DNA of 64,000 nucleotides from Lachnospiraceae bacterium (GCA_022791755.1 JAAVZR010000008.1:62001-126000); one strand, 5' to 3'; shown: positions 1-9,791, numbered from the stretch's first letter. Numbers and translations are program-made. The notes: generated by a model from the sequence alone, not told the origin.

Positions 1-1022
1 TGGTGAGAGGCCGGGCAGATCAGGAGTTTATCGAATTTGCCGAGAAGATGGACAGTCCCGTGGCCATCACCCTCATGGGCGGCGGCGGTTTCCCCGGGAG
101 CCATCCTCTGGCCACCGGTATGATCGGGATGCATGGCTCCCAGGCGTCCAATATCGCCTGCGATACCTGCGATCTTCTGATCGCCGTGGGATGCCGGTTT
201 TCGGACCGGGTAGCCCTGGACCCGGTCAGCTTTGCCTCCCAGGCCCGCATCGTCCATATTGATATCGACCGGGCAGAGATTGATAAGAATGTAAAGACAG
301 ATCATCATATCATCGGGGATGCCAGGAGGGTGCTGGCTCTTCTCAACGAGAGGATCGGTCGCTTTGACCGCAGTGAGTGGAAGAGAGAGGTCTTCTCCCA
401 TGACACCCATGTGCCGGTGGTGGAGAGCGACCATATGACGCCGGATCAGGTGCTGCGTACCATCTATGGTAAGGTGCCCCAGGATTCTATCGTGGCCACA
501 GACGTGGGCCAGCACCAGATGTGGAGTATCCAGCATTTCCACTTTACCTACCCGGGCCAGCTTCTGACCAGCGGCGGGTTTGGCACCATGGGCTTTGGCC
601 TGGGTGCTGCGCTGGGCGCCAAGGTGGGGAATCCGGATAAGCTGGTGCTTCATATGACCGGAGACGGATGCTTCCGCATGAACAGCCAGGAGATGGCTAC
701 GGAATCCCACTATGACATTCCGGTGATTACGGTTATCTTTGATAACAGGACCCTGGGTATGGTGAGACAGTGGCAGAATCTGATCTATCATAAGCGCTTC
801 AGCCAGACAGACCTTGACTTTGCTCCGGATTTCGTGAAGCTGGCCGAGGCCTATGGGCTGAAGGGCGCCAGGGTGGAGAATATCGAACAGCTGGAGGCGG
901 CCATGGACGAAGCGCTGGCCTGGGGTCATGGCTACGTGATCGACTGTGTCATCGACACGGACGAGATGGTGCGTCCCATGGTGGGCGGCGGCAGCGCCAT
1001 CACTGATTTTATGTTGACATAA
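1..1022 (+). CDS. ilvB: Acetolactate synthase large subunit, 3' part (cut by window edge)
   Basis: Catalytic subunit of acetohydroxyacid synthase, which condenses pyruvate with pyruvate or 2-ketobutyrate in the first shared step of valine, leucine and isoleucine synthesis. The frame is open at the left edge, so only about 339 C-terminal residues are visible out of a usual 550-570. The visible part covers the end of the central domain (GSHPLATGMIGMHG) and the C-terminal thiamine-diphosphate domain, with the GDG motif near visible residue 219 followed by the MNSQE and FDNRTLGMVRQWQ segments that contact the cofactor. It is followed 15 bp later by ilvN, as expected for a catalytic/regulatory pair. 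Its own start and promoter lie outside the window. Confidence 0.96.
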   Translation, partial: VRGRADQEFIEFAEKMDSPVAITLMGGGGFPGSHPLATGMIGMHGSQASNIACDTCDLLIAVGCRFSDRVALDPVSFASQARIVHIDIDRAEIDKNVKTDHHIIGDARRVLALLNERIGRFDRSEWKREVFSHDTHVPVVESDHMTPDQVLRTIYGKVPQDSIVATDVGQHQMWSIQHFHFTYPGQLLTSGGFGTMGFGLGAALGAKVGNPDKLVLHMTGDGCFRMNSQEMATESHYDIPVITVIFDNRTLGMVRQWQNLIYHKRFSQTDLDFAPDFVKLAEAYGLKGARVENIEQLEAAMDEALAWGHGYVIDCVIDTDEMVRPMVGGGSAITDFMLT

Positions 1023-1037
1023 AAGGGGGATCACAGA

Positions 1038-2589
<1,552 letters not shown>

Positions 2590-2611
2590 GAGAAGGATGA
2601 GGAAGCGGGAT

Positions 2612-2733
2612 GCTCTGTCGGGTGCGCTCTCGCTTTGGTAGTCACGTAGCGGTGCTAAGTGTGTGGCGCTGCCCTCTTTGGAGGGCAGCGCCACACACTA
2701 AATACCGACGTGCCTACAGGGTCCGACAGAGTA
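2612..2733. repeat. Long palindromic element between ilvC and ilvD
   Basis: A large imperfect inverted repeat. The inner arms 2658-2676 and 2681-2699 are perfectly complementary over 19 bp around a TTTG loop. A middle block (TAG-TCACGT against ACGTGCCTA) and an outer 9-bp pair (CTCTGTCGG, near 2613-2621, against CCGACAGAG) extend the foldback to about 120 nt. No T-tract follows, so it is not a typical terminator. It could be a non-autonomous palindromic repeat (REP or MITE type), or an mRNA structure that adjusts ilvD relative to ilvBNC. No second copy was seen in the window. Confidence 0.7.
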
Positions 2734-2871
2734 CCTCACATGCCGCCGGGCTGTCTTCCAGCAAAGAACGCCTCCTGCACATTTTCTTTAATGGGAGCGC
2801 ACGGGCGCCGGGGATGAGATTTGAGGGCGGCTGTTAGAGTTTTTAAAAAATGAAATTCGGAGGAATAAATT

Positions 2872-4533
2872 ATGAATTCTCATCAGGTGACGCAGGGCGT
2901 GGATCGGGCGCCTAATCGGAGTTTATTTCATGCGTTAGGATATACGAAGGAGGAATTGGACCGTCCCCTGGTGGGGATTGTCAGCTCTTATAATGAGATT
3001 GTGCCGGGGCATATGAATCTGGATAAGATCGTGGAGGCGGTTAAGGCCGGGGTACGGCTGGCTGGCGGTACGCCCATTGAGTTTCCGGCCATTGCGGTCT
3101 GCGACGGGATTGCCATGGGCCATATCGGGATGAAGTATTCGCTGGTGACCCGGGATCTGATTGCGGATTCCACGGAGGCCATGGCCATGGCCCATCAGTT
3201 TGACGCGCTGGTGATGGTGCCGAACTGCGATAAGAATGTGCCGGGGCTCCTGATGGCGGCGGCCAGGCTGAATATTCCCACGATATTCTGCTCCGGCGGT
3301 CCCATGATGGCGGGACGTATGCGGGATGGGCGCCGGACATGTCTGTCTCATATGTTTGAGGCGGTGGGAGCTTATCATGCAGGGACACTGGATGAGGCTG
3401 GGGTGGATGAGTATATCGAGAATGCCTGTCCTACCTGCGGATCCTGCTCGGGGATGTATACGGCTAATTCCATGAACTGTCTGACAGAGGTGCTGGGGAT
3501 GGGCCTGCGGGGCAACGGGACGATTCCGGCGGTATACTCTGCCCGCCTGCGGCTGGCTAAACATGCCGGGATGCAGGTCATGGAGCTGCTTGAGAAGAAT
3601 ATACGGCCCCGGGATATCATGACAGAAAAGGCTTTTGAGAATGCGCTGGCCATGGACATGGCGCTGGGCTGCTCCACGAATTCGATGCTGCATCTGCCGG
3701 CCATTGCGAAGGAGGCGGGAGTTCATATCAATCTGGACATCGCCAATGAGATCAGCAGGCGTACGCCGAATCTGTGCCATCTGGCTCCGGCCGGGGAGAC
3801 CTATATGGAGGATCTGGAGAGAGCCGGAGGCGTCTATGCCGTGATGAAGGAATTGACGAAGAAGGGCCTTTTGCACACAGATCTTCTGACCTGTACGGGG
3901 AAAACCGTGGCTGAAAATCTGGAAGCAGTGGAAAACCTGGACGAGACGCTGATCCGGCCGGTGGATAATCCCTACAGCCCCAACGGCGGTATCGCGGTGT
4001 TGAAAGGAAATCTGGCGGAAATGGGCTGCGTGGTGAAGCAGAGCGCGGTGGCTCCGGAGATGATGGTCCATGAGGGACCGGCGAGGGTGTTTGACTCCGA
4101 GGAGGAGGCCATCGAGGCTATTTATAATAAGAAGATTCAGCCGGGCGATGTGGTAGTGATCCGCTACGAGGGCCCTAAGGGCGGTCCGGGTATGCGGGAG
4201 ATGCTCAATCCCACCTCGGCGATCTGTGGGATGGGGCTGGGCGAGAGCGTGGCTCTGATTACGGACGGCCGGTTCTCCGGCGCGACCCGGGGAGCAGCCA
4301 TCGGTCATGTATCGCCGGAGGCGGCGGAAGGCGGCGTCATCGCTCTGGTGGAAGAGGGCGACCGGATTGTCATCGACATACCGGCCTGCAGGATCCGTTT
4401 GCTGGTATCGGAGGAGGAGCTGAATAAGCGCCGGGCGGCCTGGGTATGCCCCGAGCCGAAGGTGAAGACCGGTTATCTGGCGCGGTATGCGAGGATGGTG
4501 TCCTCGGCTGCGGAGGGGGCCACTCTGAGCTAA
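2872..4533 (+). CDS. ilvD: Dihydroxy-acid dehydratase
   Basis: Dehydrates 2,3-dihydroxy-isovalerate or -3-methylvalerate to the keto acids, the third common step in valine and isoleucine synthesis. The 553 residues match the family. Three cysteines in the usual Fe-S cluster positions are visible: [18 protein letters not shown] and [15 protein letters not shown]. The C-terminal Mg-site segment [13 protein letters not shown] and the [15 protein letters not shown] motif are intact. Start ATG 2872 has GGAGG about 9 bases upstream. It is separated from ilvC by 282 bp that contain the palindromic element, but no new promoter is obvious, so it is probably the last gene of ilvBNCD. Confidence 0.97.
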   Translation: MNSHQVTQGVDRAPNRSLFHALGYTKEELDRPLVGIVSSYNEIVPGHMNLDKIVEAVKAGVRLAGGTPIEFPAIAVCDGIAMGHIGMKYSLVTRDLIADSTEAMAMAHQFDALVMVPNCDKNVPGLLMAAARLNIPTIFCSGGPMMAGRMRDGRRTCLSHMFEAVGAYHAGTLDEAGVDEYIENACPTCGSCSGMYTANSMNCLTEVLGMGLRGNGTIPAVYSARLRLAKHAGMQVMELLEKNIRPRDIMTEKAFENALAMDMALGCSTNSMLHLPAIAKEAGVHINLDIANEISRRTPNLCHLAPAGETYMEDLERAGGVYAVMKELTKKGLLHTDLLTCTGKTVAENLEAVENLDETLIRPVDNPYSPNGGIAVLKGNLAEMGCVVKQSAVAPEMMVHEGPARVFDSEEEAIEAIYNKKIQPGDVVVIRYEGPKGGPGMREMLNPTSAICGMGLGESVALITDGRFSGATRGAAIGHVSPEAAEGGVIALVEEGDRIVIDIPACRIRLLVSEEELNKRRAAWVCPEPKVKTGYLARYARMVSSAAEGATLS

Positions 4534-4550
4534 AGGTATACGATAGAAAA

Positions 4551-4573
4551 AAGGGGCTGCGATGCAGCCCCTT
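4551..4573. terminator. Convergent rho-independent terminator
   Basis: A perfect 10-bp stem AAGGGGCTGC/GCAGCCCCTT with a GAT loop lies between the convergent ilvD and AbrB-like genes. On the minus strand the stem runs into a six-T tract, so it serves the AbrB-like gene best. For ilvD the flanking T-stretch is weaker. Confidence 0.85.
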
Positions 4574-4589
4574 CTGATGTAGGTATCCT

Positions 4590-4853
4590 TTAATTTTTGA
4601 TTTCGAGCCCGGCCAGCTCAGCTAACTTACGGATACTTGCCCGAGATACCTTCTTTCCTTCAAACTCAATCAGATCTTCTTTTGCACCGGTAAAAATATC
4701 GGCATCCTGATACTTTTTTAAAATGATGCAATCGTGATCCACGAAAATTTCCAGGGGATCTTTTTCCTCAATCTGAAAGCTTCTGCGAAGTTCTATGGGC
4801 AGAGTAATACGTCCCAGTTCATCCAGCCTTCTGATTACGCCTGTGGGTTTCAT
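4590..4853 (-). CDS. AbrB/SpoVT-family transition-state regulator
   Basis: A small DNA-binding regulator of 87 residues. The N-terminal swapped-hairpin AbrB domain is clear: MKPTGVIRRLDELGRITLPI, then ELRRSFQIEEKDPLEIFVD. A short C-terminal part (VSRASIRKLAELAGL) is typical of clostridial AbrB paralogues and probably helps multimerise. Start ATG 4853 was chosen because AGGAGG lies just upstream; a longer frame to 4904 has no ribosome site and no family similarity. The gene is monocistronic between a strong terminator and a long non-coding region. In the family such proteins control growth-phase and sporulation genes; its own targets cannot be read here. Confidence 0.9.
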   Translation of the reverse strand: MKPTGVIRRLDELGRITLPIELRRSFQIEEKDPLEIFVDHDCIILKKYQDADIFTGAKEDLIEFEGKKVSRASIRKLAELAGLEIKN

Positions 4854-4894
4854 AAAAAGTACCTCCTGTCCATCATATTCATCACCATACCATA

Positions 4895-4923
4895 AGACTA
4901 ACATAAACGCGGGAAAAACGCAA
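4895..4923 (-). promoter_or_regulatory. Candidate promoter of the AbrB-like gene
   Basis: Read on the minus strand: TTGCGT (4918-4923), 17-bp spacer, TAGTCT (4895-4900) preceded by TG (extended -10). It lies about 40 bp upstream of the chosen start. Confidence 0.4.
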
Positions 4924-5145
4924 TTAGAAAAGGCAAAAAAAGCGAAAGAAACGGAATATTTGTAAACAGACCCACCAAAATTTGGAAATGTCTGGGTATT
5001 TTTGGGAAATGAAGAAATTTTATGTTAGTGGACTGACAAAGGAGTAGAAGCATGATGCAAATTGTGCAGGTTTACCTGTAAGGGAATGTTGGATTGGCGG
5101 AATACGGCGTTATGCTGTCAGAGAGGAGGAGAAGTGAAAATAATC

Positions 5146-5174
5146 TTGACATAGCCGTATAAGAGAAGTGTAAT
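5146..5174 (+). promoter_or_regulatory. Candidate sigma-A promoter, distal
   Basis: TTGACA (5146-5151), 17-bp spacer, TGTAAT (5169-5174). It lies about 315 bp upstream of the BTAD regulator, giving a long leader if used. Confidence 0.45.
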
Positions 5175-5282
5175 CAAAAATTTTATTTAGCAGAGAATCC
5201 GGCCGATGGATTCCTTGCATATGTGACAGAAAATGAAACTCTTTCCAGGAACAAAGTGCGTTATAACATCTTTTTATTTGGC

Positions 5283-5312
5283 TTGACAAACAAGTTTTTT
5301 GATGAATATAAA
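5283..5312 (+). promoter_or_regulatory. Candidate sigma-A promoter, middle
   Basis: TTGACA (5283-5288), 18-bp spacer, TATAAA (5307-5312), within the AT-rich leader of the BTAD regulator. Confidence 0.45.
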
Positions 5313-5363
5313 CAATGAATATATTTTTGTTTACTTTTATAAGGTATTAAATGGAAACATTAC

Positions 5364-5392
5364 TTGCTATATCTCAGGCAGGGTGATATAAT
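5364..5392 (+). promoter_or_regulatory. Candidate extended -10 promoter of the BTAD regulator
   Basis: TTGCTA (5364-5369), 17-bp spacer, TATAAT (5387-5392) with TG one base before it (TGATATAAT). It is the promoter closest to the start at 5489 and the best -10 of the three. Confidence 0.6.
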
Positions 5393-5488
5393 CAACCATA
5401 ATTAATATTTTTAAGATGAATTTGCCGGCCATTTATATGGAGACAGTTTGAAGCGGGTAGATCAGCTGGTCGATTCATGGGAGGCAAG

Positions 5489-6712
5489 ATGAACGATAAA
5501 AAAGCAGTCCTGAAGGTTCAGATGCTCGGTGGTTTTTCGATGACCTATCAGGGAAACAGGATACAAGTAGGTAAAAATCAGACCACAAAGGCCATACAGC
5601 TCCTTCAGATTCTGCTGCATGCAGGACCGGAGGGGATACCCAGAACCCGCATTCTGGAAAACCTGTACGGACGGGAGGCGGATGGCGATGTGGCCAATAA
5701 TCTGCGTGTTACCGTATATAATCTGCGCAGGCAGCTGCAAAGCTGCGGCCTGCCGGATGAGAATTATATCTGTGTGGAAGGGGGACGCTACCGGTTTGTC
5801 AGCAGCTTTGACGTGAGTATCGACGCCGTGGTTTTTGCGCAGACGCTCCAGGCGGCGAGGGAGATTCCGGGCGTCGGCCGGACGACCTTGCTGAAAAGTG
5901 CATGCAGGCTGTACAGAGGATACTTTCTTCCGTCCCTGTCCGGTGAGGAGTGGGTAGCCGTGATTGGCGCTCACTATCAGCACCTCTACTTTGAGTGCAT
6001 GGAAGAGCTGTGTGAGATAATGAAGGAAAACAGGGAATACGAGGAGCTGTATGAACTGTGCAGTCAGGCAGCGGTTATGTATCCCTTTGACGAATGGCAG
6101 ATCTGGCAGATCGACTGTCTTTTAGCGATGAATCGGCCAAAGGACGCCATGGCCCTGTATGAGAAGACGACAGCCATGTACTTTGATGAGCTGGGGCTGC
6201 CGCCTTCTAAGCGTATGATGGAGCGTCTACGGCTGATGAGCGGTCAGATCCGCCTTAATACCGGGGAGATCAATGCGATTCAGGAGGATCTGAGAGAAAA
6301 AGATCTCTCTGCCGGAGCATATTTTTGTCCCTATCCCAGCTTCGTGGACAGTTACCGTGTGGTGGTTCGTACCATGGAGCGTTCGGGGCAGTCTGTTTTT
6401 CTGATGTCCTGTACGATTTCAGACGATAAGGAGAAGCTGCTGGATGACATGGGACGCCTGAGGGATGTCTCTGAGAAGCTGATGGGAGCGATCAAGGGAG
6501 CGTTGCGAAGGGGAGATGTCTTCACACGCTACAGTATGAGTCAGTTCCTGGTGATTTTATTGGGAATCCGTAAGGAGGACTGCTCGATTACGATCAGTCG
6601 TATTGACTCGTTTTTTCGTAAGAAAGAGAGCAGCCGCCGGATCAAGGTGACATACCGGATGGCCTCGGCAGCCAATATTCAGACCAGAAAAGAAGGAGTC
6701 AGTTTTTCATAG
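5489..6712 (+). CDS. SARP-like (winged-helix + BTAD) regulator with a degenerate GGDEF-like C-terminus
   Basis: A predicted cytoplasmic transcription factor of 407 residues. Residues about 1-95 form an OmpR/SARP winged helix (VQMLGGFSMTYQGNRIQV, then NNLRVTVYNLRRQLQ). Residues about 95-250 are a BTAD helical repeat region (EEWVAVIGAHYQHLYFECME, then YEKTTAMYFDELGLPPS). The last 130 residues resemble a GGDEF fold: DVFTRYSMSQFLVILLG near residue 342 sits where a cyclase has RYGGDEF, but the signature is SMSQF, so catalysis is unlikely. Start ATG 5489 was chosen because GGGAGG precedes it; ATG 5477 is an alternative. It is monocistronic with its own terminator. The ligand and targets are unknown. 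Confidence 0.85.
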   Translation: MNDKKAVLKVQMLGGFSMTYQGNRIQVGKNQTTKAIQLLQILLHAGPEGIPRTRILENLYGREADGDVANNLRVTVYNLRRQLQSCGLPDENYICVEGGRYRFVSSFDVSIDAVVFAQTLQAAREIPGVGRTTLLKSACRLYRGYFLPSLSGEEWVAVIGAHYQHLYFECMEELCEIMKENREYEELYELCSQAAVMYPFDEWQIWQIDCLLAMNRPKDAMALYEKTTAMYFDELGLPPSKRMMERLRLMSGQIRLNTGEINAIQEDLREKDLSAGAYFCPYPSFVDSYRVVVRTMERSGQSVFLMSCTISDDKEKLLDDMGRLRDVSEKLMGAIKGALRRGDVFTRYSMSQFLVILLGIRKEDCSITISRIDSFFRKKESSRRIKVTYRMASAANIQTRKEGVSFS

Positions 6713-6726
6713 AAAGACATAAAGGG

Positions 6727-6767
6727 CAGACGCCTGGTATCTCTGAGAGATCCGGACGTCTGTTTTT
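6727..6767 (+). terminator. Rho-independent terminator after the BTAD regulator
   Basis: A stem with arms CAGACG...CTGG-ATCTC and GAGATCCGG...CGTCTG, followed directly by five T residues. Confidence 0.8.
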
Positions 6768-6830
6768 CTATGGGGAAAACTCAGTAGAAATCTGTATTTC
6801 ACAGAATAAACATATAATATTCACATTTTA

Positions 6831-6857
6831 TTAGCACTCGTCTATTGCGAGTGCTAA
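6831..6857. promoter_or_regulatory. CIRCE operator (HrcA binding site)
   Basis: A perfect match to the CIRCE consensus: TTAGCACTC (6831-6839), nine bases, GAGTGCTAA (6849-6857). It lies 120 bp upstream of hsp20 and overlaps the -35 region of the predicted promoter, as expected for repression by HrcA. Confidence 0.97.
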
Positions 6858-6873
6858 TAAAATGTGCTATAAT
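6845..6873 (+). promoter_or_regulatory. hsp20 promoter overlapping CIRCE
   Basis: TTGCGA (6845-6850), 17-bp spacer, TATAAT (6868-6873) with an extended TG (TGCTATAAT). Its -35 lies inside the right half of the CIRCE repeat. The untranslated leader would be about 97 nt. Confidence 0.75.
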
Positions 6874-6976
6874 CTTTTCAGAACGAAGGAAACATATTCT
6901 CCTTCGTCGCAGAGCAAAATAAATTCCATGGTTCAGGCTCAGGCTGCCATGCACAAAAAGAAAGGAAGTATGAGTT

Positions 6977-7414
6977 ATGTTGATGCCCAGTATTTTTGGA
7001 GAAAACTTATTTGATGATTGGATGGATTTCCCGCTTTCCCGCATGTACGGAAACAGAGCAAACGGCAATGTCAACGGCATTATGAGGACAGATATCCGCG
7101 AGACCGCGGACGGCTTTGAGCTGGATGTGGATCTGCCTGGTTTTAGGAAGGAGGATCTGAAGCTGGAGCTGAAGGACGGCTATCTGACGATTCAGGCTGA
7201 GAAAAACAGCGATCAGGATGAGAAGGACCAGGAAGGACGCTATGTACGTCGGGAGCGGTATTACGGTTCCATGAGCCGCCGCTTCTATGTGGGCGAGGCG
7301 CTGACGGAGGAAGATATCCGGGCCCGGTTCCAGGACGGCATCCTGAAGTTATCGCTGCCGAAGGATAAACCGAAGCAGGTCGAGCAGAAACGCTATATTC
7401 CCATCGAAGGCTGA
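6977..7414 (+). CDS. Small heat-shock protein, Hsp20/alpha-crystallin family
   Basis: An ATP-independent holdase chaperone of 145 residues. It has a short N-terminal arm (MLMPSIFGENLFDDWMDF), an alpha-crystallin domain at about residues 36-130 (TADGFELDVDLPGFRKEDLK, ending DGILKLSLPKDKP, where family members usually have a GxLxLxLPK motif), and a short tail with an IPI anchor motif (YIPIEG). The start follows an AAGGA site; the earlier ATG at 6970 is in another frame. Control by HrcA through the upstream CIRCE is unusual: CIRCE normally governs groESL and dnaK operons, and hsp20 less often. It is a single-gene unit. Confidence 0.95.
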   Translation: MLMPSIFGENLFDDWMDFPLSRMYGNRANGNVNGIMRTDIRETADGFELDVDLPGFRKEDLKLELKDGYLTIQAEKNSDQDEKDQEGRYVRRERYYGSMSRRFYVGEALTEEDIRARFQDGILKLSLPKDKPKQVEQKRYIPIEG

Positions 7415-7443
7415 TCCGTCAGCCTGAGATACTCCCCCCTTGC

Positions 7444-7468
7444 GGCCCGGTGAAAACCGGGCCTTAGT
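7444..7468. terminator. Hairpin between hsp20 and the DUF2804 gene
   Basis: An 8-bp GC-rich stem GGCCCGGT/ACCGGGCC with a stable GAAA tetraloop lies between convergent genes. Only TTAG follows, so termination is plausible but weak. Confidence 0.5.
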
Positions 7469-7524
7469 GCGTTCCGGAGTCAGGCAGTACGCCAAGGCGG
7501 AGGAAAGAGGACGTACCCACCCGT

Positions 7525-8526
7525 CTACCAGTTATTCACCGCATGTTCTGCAAAGGCGATCACGTCTTTGATCTCCAGATGCGTGCCGTCATCCAGCACG
7601 GCAGTCCCGGTAAATTCTCCGAACATCTGATGGCAGCAATTATTGACCCACAGAACCTTGACCCGGGTGGTCCGGTCATAGACGGGCTTCATCCACAGGT
7701 CCAGCCGTCCTTTTCTGTCGGTCAGATGCCAGGGGTCCATGTAACGTTTTCCCAGAAGGAAATCCACCCTGCCCAGCTTATGGGAGCGGCCCTGATAAAA
7801 GAGCATATTTTCTGTGGCGGTATCGGTATTGCCGAAGCCGCAGCCCAGATTAAAACCAAACATTTCTCCGTTTAGCCGGCCGGAACCGTTGCTCCAGTAC
7901 CATTCGTTGTGGAAAGGCCATACGCCGCGTCCCCAGTCCACCAGTCCGTAGGAATCCTTCGGGTCAAAACGCCATTCCTGTTTTCCTACGCGGATATAGC
8001 CGGCGGCGGTCATACAGTTGATCTTATGATTGTAATAAAAGGCCTCCGGATACTCGTCGAAGGGCAGGTTAATGACGAGGGAGTCGGGGTTTACCCGGTC
8101 CAGCCGTATGACGGCGTCCACGCCGTCCCATTGACAGACCAGGGTACGGACGCCGGAAGCGACCTGAAAGCTCATGTAGATCCCGTCCTTATCATAGCAG
8201 AGGCGGTGGTCCTTCTCCGCATCGGACGGCATGTGAAAGGAGCCAAAGGGAAGCGGGACCGTGCGGGAGAGATCCAGGTATTTCTTTCCCTCCCTGAAAT
8301 TAAAAAGCATCAGGCTGACCTGGCCGGCGTAGGACGCGTGGCCGATAGTCAGCTGCAGGCAGAGCTCCCTGTTGGAAATGTGGTAATAGTCCCACTCCTT
8401 GATCCGCCAGGGAGGCGCTTTGACGGCGCCTCGGTCATAGGTCAGGGTACTGCGCCGGGAAAACCCGGGGATGGGACGGCCCTTGGCATCCAGCACAGGC
8501 CCGCGTTTCGTCAATTCTTTTTCCAT
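7525..8526 (-). CDS. DUF2804 family protein
   Basis: A conserved protein of 333 residues with no assigned reaction. The N-terminal block matches the DUF2804 pattern: MEKELTKRGPVLDAKGRPIP, then RRSTLTYDRG, APPWRIKEWDYY and, further on, DPKDSYGLVDWGRGVWPF and NLGCGFG. The many W, Y and G residues and alternating strands suggest a lipocalin-like or other beta-rich fold. There is no signal peptide or membrane segment. Start 8526 was chosen because it begins the conserved region; the frame is open to 8640, but those 38 extra residues are charged and unlike the family. It is monocistronic. I would not guess a function. Confidence 0.8.
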   Translation of the reverse strand: MEKELTKRGPVLDAKGRPIPGFSRRSTLTYDRGAVKAPPWRIKEWDYYHISNRELCLQLTIGHASYAGQVSLMLFNFREGKKYLDLSRTVPLPFGSFHMPSDAEKDHRLCYDKDGIYMSFQVASGVRTLVCQWDGVDAVIRLDRVNPDSLVINLPFDEYPEAFYYNHKINCMTAAGYIRVGKQEWRFDPKDSYGLVDWGRGVWPFHNEWYWSNGSGRLNGEMFGFNLGCGFGNTDTATENMLFYQGRSHKLGRVDFLLGKRYMDPWHLTDRKGRLDLWMKPVYDRTTRVKVLWVNNCCHQMFGEFTGTAVLDDGTHLEIKDVIAFAEHAVNNW

Positions 8527-8816
8527 GTGGTTTCCATCCTTTTCTTCCGGAGCCGCACCGCGGCAGTCAATGGTATCAGGGTCCGGTTTTGCTGCTGATT
8601 TTGTCCGGAGGCTATCTTTATCCGATATGTGTGAATACATTGATTCTACTATATATCCACGGGGAAAGCAATAAGAAGCGAATCATAATACGGAATGTAT
8701 CTATGAGGGAATTATTAAGTGGAATTTGTAAAAGAAAGATGTAGATTTTCCGTGGAAAAGGGTGTAGAATAGAAAAAAATGAATCTGGTCTCACAGAAAA
8801 CGGAGGATGGAACGAT

Positions 8817-9173
8817 ATGACGCTGAGAGAGTGCTATGAGGCGATGGGCGGCAATTACGATGAGGTAATGGGACGTTTGCGTACAGAGGAGAGAGTTAAA
8901 AAATTTGCCCTTAAATTTTTGGCCGATACCAGTTTTGACACACTGAAAACAGCGCTGGCGGCGGGGAATGGGGAGGAGGCCTTCCGGGCCGCCCATACCA
9001 TGAAGGGAGTCACCCAGAATTTGAGCTTTGACCGGCTGTATCGCTCCAGCCATGAGATCACGGAGGCGCTGCGGGGCGGAATCAGCCAGGAGGCAGAGAC
9101 CATGCTGCCGCAGGTGGAGGCCGATTATATGGCCACCAGAGATGCGATCGAGGCGCTGCAGGCCGGAGAGTGA
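8817..9173 (+). CDS. Stand-alone histidine phosphotransfer (Hpt) protein
   Basis: A small helical phosphorelay protein of 118 residues. The Hpt signature AAHTMKGVTQNLSF puts the phosphoacceptor histidine at residue 60, followed by the usual helix bundle (LYRSSHEITEALR, then an acidic stretch). Start ATG 8817 has a GGAGG site. No kinase or receiver gene is adjacent, so it is an orphan: it may shuttle phosphate between a hybrid kinase and a response regulator elsewhere. It could also be a truncated sensor piece, but the frame is complete with start, ribosome site and terminator. Confidence 0.88.
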   Translation: MTLRECYEAMGGNYDEVMGRLRTEERVKKFALKFLADTSFDTLKTALAAGNGEEAFRAAHTMKGVTQNLSFDRLYRSSHEITEALRGGISQEAETMLPQVEADYMATRDAIEALQAGE

Positions 9174-9221
9174 GGCCGGCTGTCCGCCGGTAATAACAAG
9201 AGAGGAAAAGGACCGTAATCA

Positions 9222-9251
9222 GGCCGGGAATCGAAGATCAGATTCCCGGCC
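9222..9251. terminator. Convergent hairpin terminator
   Basis: A perfect 11-bp stem GGCCGGGAATC/GATTCCCGGCC with an 8-nt loop lies between the Hpt gene and the convergent nitroreductase gene. The flanking T-stretches are short on both sides. Confidence 0.6.
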
Positions 9252-9260
9252 TTCATAAAG

Positions 9261-9791
9261 TTATTCCACGATATTAATCACGTCCCTGCGGCGCTCTTTC
9301 TTGGGGGGCTGTGCGTCCGGATATCCCAGGGCGGCGACTCCCCACACCAGCTGGTTTTCCGGCATTTTGAAATCGGTCAGGATCTGGCGGACAGAGGGCT
9401 CGTCACAGAGATCCTTCAGCTGGTTGATCCACACAGAGCCGATTCCCAGTGAGTGGGCGGCCAGGAAAATGCTCTGCATCACACAGCCGGTATCCTGCCT
9501 CGCATTGGAATTATCGCGGTCGGCTCCGACTAAAATGATGGTATCCGGCTCATACATATTGTAGTGCGGGTTGCCTAAAAGAGCCCCTGTGGCGGCAGCC
9601 AGGCGGCGGATCTTTTCCTGGTTCCGCACAGCCGTGAGATGCCAGCTTTGCAGGCCTCTGGCGTTGGGAGCGTTTATGGCCGCAATGAGAATCTGCTCCA
9701 GCTGCGGCATCTCTATATGCCGGTTGGTAAAGGACCGGGTGCTTCTTCTGTGCAGCAGCGCATCCATTACGGGGTTTGTCATTTCGTTCAT
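9261..9791 (-). CDS. Nitroreductase family protein (FMN-dependent)
   Basis: An NAD(P)H-dependent flavin oxidoreductase of 176 residues. The N-terminus has the FMN phosphate motif HRRSTRSF, followed by NAPNARGLQSWH and the C-terminal GYPDAQPPKKERR, the usual short nitroreductase layout. No signal peptide is present, so it is cytoplasmic. The start could be ATG 9791 (MNEMTNPVMDALL) or 9782; AGGAGG lies about 13 bases upstream of the first. The substrate cannot be told from sequence. Confidence 0.88.
   Translation of the reverse strand: MNEMTNPVMDALLHRRSTRSFTNRHIEMPQLEQILIAAINAPNARGLQSWHLTAVRNQEKIRRLAAATGALLGNPHYNMYEPDTIILVGADRDNSNARQDTGCVMQSIFLAAHSLGIGSVWINQLKDLCDEPSVRQILTDFKMPENQLVWGVAALGYPDAQPPKKERRRDVINIVE

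Larger units (their letters stand above)
4854..5488. other. 635-bp non-coding AT-rich region with several promoters
   Basis: No convincing protein gene lies here. The stretch is distinctly AT-richer than its surroundings and holds one minus-strand promoter for the AbrB-like gene and three plus-strand candidates leading to the BTAD regulator. A nine-codon frame (5052-5081) behind AAAGGAG is the only short frame with a ribosome site. Confidence 0.6.

Noticed and set aside
5052-5081. Nine-codon frame behind AAAGGAG in the leader of the BTAD regulator
   Set aside because: It is too short to support as a gene, and no attenuation hairpin or codon run tied to a nutrient is seen.
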